The notes below the pieces were generated by a model. That model saw only the letters and a list, made by a program, of their open reading frames with translations. It did no database searches and was not told the origin of the DNA. This document shows, piece by piece, positions 60,177 through 64,000 of a stretch of 64,000 nt of DNA. The stretch is from Clostridiales bacterium 1_7_47FAA (GTDB taxonomy: Bacteria > Bacillota > Clostridia > Lachnospirales > Lachnospiraceae), in assembly GCA_000155435.1 (NCBI GenBank), contig DS990263.1, forward strand, positions 186,001 to 250,000. The letters run 5' to 3'. The number at the start of each line of letters is the position of its first letter. Within the stretch, counting starts at the first letter, position 1. The translations under genes were made by a program, and so were the position numbers.

Positions 60177-61838
60177 ATGGATATGGCGAAAGGAAACAAT
60201 GAGACTCTTACGGCTGAACAGGAGATGCAGCTGCGTCAGCCAATTGAGGATTATGTTAGTGAAATTCAGAAAAAGATTGACAGCCTCAGGACCGATGGTA
60301 CGAACAGGGTAGTAGCCCTGCAGAACAGTATCGATGCGGCAAAGAGGGACCGTTCCCTTACAAAAGAAGAAAGAGCGAACAGGATTGCTGCCAACAGCGC
60401 GGAGATGGAAAAGGCAAAGGCTGTTGAGGCAAAGAATAAAGATGAAATCGCAAAATTGATTTCCGATGCGGAGGGTTACCTCAAGGCGCATTTTGATAAG
60501 GACTATTATCAGCCGTTAAAGGCAAGCTGCGAACAGGAAAAGGCGCTGGCAAAGGAAAAATATGACACCAGGGTTGCTGAGCTTAACAAGGAGCATGAAA
60601 AGACACTGTCAAAGCTTACCGACCATCAGGAGATTAAGGATGAGAAGTACGTCCATAAGAACCGTCTGTTTGACGCGAAGATGGACTTAGACAAGGAACT
60701 TCAGCGCATTAAGGACAGAAGGCATGCTGCTTTTGCATGGCAGTATCATCTGATTGATATGCTCCGTCTGTCCAAATTCACCTTCATGGAGACCAGGGCG
60801 CAGAAATGGGAAAATTATAAATATACATTCAACCGCAGGACATTCTTACTGCAGAACGGTCTGTATATTGCCATCATCCTGATTTTCATCGGACTGTGTA
60901 TCGCTGCTCCGGTGGTGAAGAATGTAAAACTGCTTACCTATAACAATATTTTGAATATCCTGCAGCAGGCTTCCCCGAGGATGTTCCTTGCGCTGGGCGT
61001 GGCAGGGCTTATCCTCCTTACCGGTACGGACCTTTCCATCGGACGTATGGTCGGTATGGGTATGACCACCGCAACCATCATCATGCACCAGGGTATTAAT
61101 ACAGGCGCTGTGTTCGGACACGTGTTTGACTTCACAGGGATGCCCATCGGCTTAAGGGTTGTATTCGCACTGTTTATGTGTATTGTCCTCTGTACGTGCT
61201 TTACGGCAATTGGAGGTTTCTTTACAGCCAAATTCAAGATGCATCCGTTCATATCAACCATGGCCAACATGCTGGTTATCTTTGGTCTTGTCACTTATGC
61301 CACAAAGGGCGTGTCCTTTGGTGCCATTGAACCGGCAATCCCGAAGATGATCATTCCAAAGGTAAACGGATTCCCAACCATCATCCTTTGGGCAGTGGCG
61401 GCAATTGTAATCGTATGGTTCATCTGGAATAAAACCACCTTCGGCAAGAACTTATACGCAGTGGGCGGCAACCCGGAAGCTGCTGCTGTTTCAGGTATCT
61501 CCGTATTCGGGGTAACCATGGGGGCGTTCATCCTGGCAGGTATCCTTTATGGATTCGGATCATGGCTGGAATGCGCAAGAATGGTAGGTTCCGGCTCCGC
61601 TGCTTATGGACAGGGCTGGGAGATGGATGCAATCGCAGCCTGCGTGGTGGGCGGCGTGTCCTTTACCGGTGGTATCGGTAAGATTTCTGGCGTGGTAGTC
61701 GGTGTGCTGATTTTCACCGTACTTATCTACTCCCTTACCATCCTTGGTATTGATACAAACCTTCAGTTCGTATTCGAAGGTATCATCATCATCACGGCAG
61801 TAACGCTTGACTGTCTGAAGTATGTCCAGAAGAAGTAA
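60177..61838 (+). CDS. mglC: galactose-type ABC permease with long N-terminal coiled-coil extension
   Basis: A 553-residue protein. From about 220 onward (LLQNGLYIAIILIFIGLCIAAPVV) it is a normal MglC/RbsC permease with about ten helices, LTGTDLSIGRMVGMGM, GNPEAAAVSGI and GGVSFTGGIGKISG. The first 215 residues are an addition: hydrophilic, Lys/Glu/Ala-rich, with heptad-like stretches (EIQKKIDSLRTDG, AAKRDRSLTKEER, MEKAKAVEAKNKDEIAKL, KLTDHQEIKDEKYVHKN) and no signal peptide, so cytoplasmic. E. coli MglC is about 336 residues. SD AAGGGGG; ATG at 60183 is a possible alternative start. Confidence 0.92.
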   Translation: MDMAKGNNETLTAEQEMQLRQPIEDYVSEIQKKIDSLRTDGTNRVVALQNSIDAAKRDRSLTKEERANRIAANSAEMEKAKAVEAKNKDEIAKLISDAEGYLKAHFDKDYYQPLKASCEQEKALAKEKYDTRVAELNKEHEKTLSKLTDHQEIKDEKYVHKNRLFDAKMDLDKELQRIKDRRHAAFAWQYHLIDMLRLSKFTFMETRAQKWENYKYTFNRRTFLLQNGLYIAIILIFIGLCIAAPVVKNVKLLTYNNILNILQQASPRMFLALGVAGLILLTGTDLSIGRMVGMGMTTATIIMHQGINTGAVFGHVFDFTGMPIGLRVVFALFMCIVLCTCFTAIGGFFTAKFKMHPFISTMANMLVIFGLVTYATKGVSFGAIEPAIPKMIIPKVNGFPTIILWAVAAIVIVWFIWNKTTFGKNLYAVGGNPEAAAVSGISVFGVTMGAFILAGILYGFGSWLECARMVGSGSAAYGQGWEMDAIAACVVGGVSFTGGIGKISGVVVGVLIFTVLIYSLTILGIDTNLQFVFEGIIIITAVTLDCLKYVQKK

Positions 61839-61915
61839 GATTTAGTAAGATTTGTTTGATGCGGTGCCGGCAGCCTTGAGATGCCGGGGACCGTCTGAAG
61901 ACCGGCTGGAAACAG

Positions 61916-61948
61916 AAGGCTGGCTGCAAACCCGCAGCCAGCCTTTTT
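61916..61948 (+). terminator. terminator of the mgl transcript
   Basis: AAGGCTGGCTGC/GCAGCCAGCCTT stem with a six-base loop and TTTTT. A second perfect 13-bp inverted repeat (CCCAATGGCTGCC / GGCAGCCATTGGG) follows at 61954-61992, in front of the convergent CYTH gene. Confidence 0.9.
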
Positions 61949-61999
61949 CTGCGCCCAATGGCTGCCAGGCCCGGACAAAGGCAGCCATTGGGTGAACGG

Positions 62000-62458
62000 T
62001 TACCGGCTTAAATCGCAGGCCAGCCTGCTGTTCTGGTATTCGCCGGAAAACGTTACATCTTTGCCGAACCATTGGGGCGGGATGAAGGTGAGCGCTTCCT
62101 CCTCAGTGGGGAATTCTACCTCGGCCAGTATGAGGCCTTTGTAGGTTCCTTCGAATACATCCAATTCTATGGTCAGATGACCGGAACCTTCCAGCGGGAT
62201 CAGATAACGCGTCTTGGTCAGGATGATGCCGTCCGCCTTTTTAAGCAGATGGGTGTAAGCCTGTTCATTGAGGGGAAGGTTATATTCTTCCCTGGCCATC
62301 AGGCCTTTTCCTTTGTAGGTGAGATAATAGCTGTCATCCTCCTTGCGGATGCGCACCACGGGGCTGGTGCACAGGTAAGCCTGCTCAATGGCATGGCAGG
62401 GGAATTCCATGTAGTCTGCGGGGACTTGATTCACCAGATATTTCCTTTCAATTTCCAT
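62000..62458 (-). CDS. CYTH-domain (triphosphate tunnel) protein
   Basis: A 152-residue CYTH protein. The family signature ExExK is seen at the very N-terminus (MEIERKYLV), followed by charged strands lining the tunnel (VVRIRKEDDSYYLTYKGKG, LTKTRYLIP, LTIELDVFEG, LAEVEFPTEEEA). Members hydrolyse inorganic triphosphate or thiamine triphosphate, or act as class IV adenylyl cyclases; bacterial stand-alone forms of this length are most often tripolyphosphatases. GGAGGT precedes the ATG on the minus strand. Confidence 0.9.
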   Translation of the reverse strand: MEIERKYLVNQVPADYMEFPCHAIEQAYLCTSPVVRIRKEDDSYYLTYKGKGLMAREEYNLPLNEQAYTHLLKKADGIILTKTRYLIPLEGSGHLTIELDVFEGTYKGLILAEVEFPTEEEALTFIPPQWFGKDVTFSGEYQNSRLACDLSR

Positions 62459-62640
62459 CTTTCATACCTCCAAATACTGTATACATAATGCAATTAGTGG
62501 ATTTTACTAAGGAATGTTATTTTTTCCATTTTACTATCATATCATTTATCACTTTTCAGAAAAAGACTAAAATGATAAAATAAAAATATTGTGCGTTGTT
62601 ATGTTGTATTGTGTCAGTATGGCAGGAAAGGGAGAAAATC

Positions 62641-63195
62641 ATGGCAAAGGTTTATGCATTTCTGGCGGAAGGGCTGGAAGAGGTTGAATGTCTTGCGGTA
62701 GTGGACGTGCTTCGCCGTTCCGGAGTTGAGGTGACAATGGTTTCCGTGTCCGGAAAGAAAGAGGTCACAGGATCCCATGGAATCCGGTTAATGGCGGATG
62801 CGCTGTTTGAGGAGGCGGATCCTGATCAGGCTGATGTGCTGTTTTTGCCGGGTGGGATGCCTGGTACCAATAATCTGAGGGAACACCGGGGGCTTAGGGA
62901 AGCCATTGAACGTGCGAATAAGCAGGGCCGGAGGGTGGCTGCCATCTGCGCGGCACCCAGTGTCCTTGGAGCCATGGGGCTGTTAAAGGGCAGGACAGCC
63001 ACCTGTTATCCTGGATTTGAGGAGCAGCTTACCGGGGTATCCTACACAAGCCAGGGCGTAGTCACTGACGGTAATATCACCACTGGCAGGGGCCTGGGAT
63101 ATGCGCTGGATCTTGGCCTTGAACTGATACGTCTTCTTCAGGGACCCCAGCAGGCCCAGAAGATTGCGGCAGCCATCCAGTACAGCCGCGGTTGA
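62641..63195 (+). CDS. DJ-1/PfpI (ThiJ) family protein
   Basis: A 184-residue DJ-1 family protein. The nucleophile elbow is AAICAAPSVLGAMG with Cys103; Glu in FLAEGLEEVE near the N-terminus is the partner acid; LPGGMPGTNNLREH is typical. Such proteins are assigned deglycase, glyoxalase or chaperone roles; none can be chosen here. The start at 62641 follows AAAGGGAG; the in-frame codon at 62596 has no ribosome site. Confidence 0.9.
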   Translation: MAKVYAFLAEGLEEVECLAVVDVLRRSGVEVTMVSVSGKKEVTGSHGIRLMADALFEEADPDQADVLFLPGGMPGTNNLREHRGLREAIERANKQGRRVAAICAAPSVLGAMGLLKGRTATCYPGFEEQLTGVSYTSQGVVTDGNITTGRGLGYALDLGLELIRLLQGPQQAQKIAAAIQYSRG

Positions 63196-63334
63196 CTGCA
63201 GGAGTGATGGAACCTGCAGGAATAATGAAACTGCAGTAGTGATGAAACTGCAGGAGTGATGGAATCCGCAGGAATAATGAAACTGCAGTAGTGATGAAAC
63301 TGCAGGAGTGATGGAATCCGCAGGAATAATGGAA
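63196..63334. repeat. tandem array of 17-18 bp units with 52-bp higher-order period
   Basis: Eight consecutive units of the form CNGCAGNARTRATGRAAN start at 63196, 63214, 63231, 63248, 63266, 63283, 63300 and 63318. Three unit types recur in order (GGAGTGATGGAA, GGAATAATGAAA, TAGTGATGAAA), giving an 18+17+17 = 52 bp super-repeat. It lies between the DJ-1 stop codon and a strong terminator. Confidence 0.9.
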
Positions 63335-63336
63335 TT

Positions 63337-63390
63337 CCCCCGCTTGTGCCGCATCGATGGAAGATGCGGCACAAGCGGGGGAGTTTTTTT
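63337..63390 (+). terminator. very strong terminator
   Basis: A perfect 19-bp stem (63337-63355 with 63363-63381), seven-base loop, then AG and seven T. Confidence 0.92.
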
Positions 63391-63431
63391 GATGTGATGC
63401 AAAGTATATCGTTTTAAACGTAAGGCATGAC

Positions 63432-63697
63432 GGATTGCGCATGGGAACCTCAGGACCTGTCTGGCTGCTGCGTCCTGTTTCCTGTGCGTCCTTCCTTGCG
63501 CACCCGCTTTTTCTCTGCATGCCTACAATGGTAGTGCCTGCCAGGTCACCCAGACAGTTAATCATGGTCATTCCCCATGTCGTTGAAGGCGTGGACGCCG
63601 GCTGCCAGGCCCACAATCTCCAGCGGGAATCCAAGTGACTCCGGGAGGATAGCCAGGATGACGTGCTCATGATCCGCAGTGGTCTTATTCGCGCAGC
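63432..63697 (-). pseudogene. C-terminal remnant of a secondary (DAACS-like) symporter with a frameshift
   Basis: On the minus strand one frame reads VILAILPESLGFPLEIVGL then AAGVHAFNDMGN and stops; the next frame continues MTMINCLGDLAGTTIVGMQRK. Joined, this resembles the C-terminal end of dicarboxylate/amino acid:cation symporters (D-x-x-R/N-T-x-x-N-x-x-GD). One extra base after the AAT codon near 63575 explains the shift. No N-terminal part exists: the acetyltransferase gene lies directly beyond. Family assignment is from pattern only. The sequence down to the terminator holds nothing else I can identify. Confidence 0.5.
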
Positions 63698-63703
63698 TTA
63701 CGG

Positions 63704-64000
63704 CTATTTGAAAATCCGCGCCATGAGCAGGGTGTCGTAATACCGCCCATCGCTTAGCAGCTTGTCATCGCGCAAAATGCCCTCCTGTACAAACCCCTGA
63801 CTTTCATACAGCTTGATGGCAGAAGTATTTGTCGCCATCACCCGCAGGGTTAGCTTGTGCAAGCGGGACCCCGTCTCGGCCCAGGTAATGCACCGCCGCA
63901 GCATCTTCCCGCCGATTCCCTGCCCCCAGTATTCTTTCAAGACGCATACACCAAACTCGGCCTGATGTCGCAGGCGGACCAGGCGGGAGCCGGCACAGCG
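63704..64000 (-). CDS. GNAT-family acetyltransferase, N-terminus outside the window
   Basis: A partial gene whose frame stays open to the window edge (99 codons visible with stop at 63704). It reads AEFGVCVLKEYWGQGIGGKML, the GNAT acetyl-CoA motif A, then LTLRVMATNTSAIKLYESQGFVQEG (motif B) and DGRYYDTLLMARIF. This resembles RimI/SpeG-like small-substrate acetyltransferases, but the substrate is undetermined. An apparent TTG start at 63940 is only an internal codon. Confidence 0.85.
   Translation of the reverse strand, partial: RCAGSRLVRLRHQAEFGVCVLKEYWGQGIGGKMLRRCITWAETGSRLHKLTLRVMATNTSAIKLYESQGFVQEGILRDDKLLSDGRYYDTLLMARIFK

Noticed and set aside
63196-63334. CRISPR array
   Set aside because: Units are contiguous with no unique spacers and no cas genes are present; it is an ordinary tandem repeat.
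63077-63670. 197-codon minus-strand ORF across the repeat array
   Set aside because: It reads through the tandem repeat and terminator and into the end of the DJ-1 gene; only its first part corresponds to the transporter remnant.

Overview
The window reads as chromosome of a spore-forming, anaerobic Gram-positive Clostridium relative, most likely Lachnospiraceae (Enterocloster / Clostridium clostridioforme-like; inference). Grounds: strong AGGAGG-type ribosome sites, an alpha/beta small acid-soluble spore protein behind a sporulation-type promoter, a cmk gene joined to an ispH-ribosomal S1 fusion, PPi-dependent phosphofructokinases, a DUF4317 protein and moderately high GC. No rRNA, tRNA, insertion sequence, prophage or CRISPR array was seen.

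Layout. 0-5.7 kb: a c-di-GMP phosphodiesterase-type sensor, a 48-codon ORF, DUF4317, bacteriohemerythrin, a stand-alone NUMOD1-like DNA-binding protein and a PH-domain protein. 5.7-13.7 kb: two PPi-type phosphofructokinases bracketing an HPr-like protein without the catalytic His, a helicase with an N-terminal nuclease-like domain, a LysR regulator, a sigma-like protein without region 4 and a histidine phosphatase. 13.8-31.7 kb: DUF1846, single-chain purL, an acetyltransferase, an HD protein, membrane pyrophosphatase, aspartate kinase, a YkvI-type membrane protein, polyphosphate:AMP phosphotransferase, a BaiN/HI0933-type flavoprotein, cmk and ispH-S1. 31.8-34.3 kb: an AgrC/AgrA-type pair without agrB/agrD, and the spore protein.

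34.5-49.9 kb is one long anaerobic cobalamin operon: cbiG, cbiD, cbiF-H, cbiJ, cbiE-T, cbiA, cobT, cobU, cobS, a short cobU-like gene, cbiB, cobD, cbiP, cbiC. It covers the route from cobalt-factor III to cobalamin, apart from corrinoid adenosylation. Cobalt insertion, CbiL and the adenosyltransferase are not encoded here. A convergent purF-like gene has lost the N-terminal catalytic cysteine.

51.5-61.9 kb is a sugar-sensing and uptake locus: YesN/YesM two-component system, two membrane-anchored sugar-binding proteins, then a galactose-type ABC transporter (binding lipoprotein, ATPase, permease). This is the most unusual part. The binding lipoprotein appears circularly permuted: its first N-lobe segment sits at its C-terminus. 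The permease carries an extra N-terminal cytoplasmic region of about 215 residues rich in predicted coiled coil. The neighbouring anchored binding protein has the normal order and serves as an internal reference.

The tail holds a CYTH protein, a DJ-1/PfpI protein, a 17-18 bp tandem repeat array with a 52-bp higher-order period, a frameshifted transporter remnant and an acetyltransferase cut by the window end. A recurring theme is pyrophosphate/polyphosphate energy metabolism (two PPi-PFKs, ion-pumping PPase, PPK2-type enzyme, CYTH protein).
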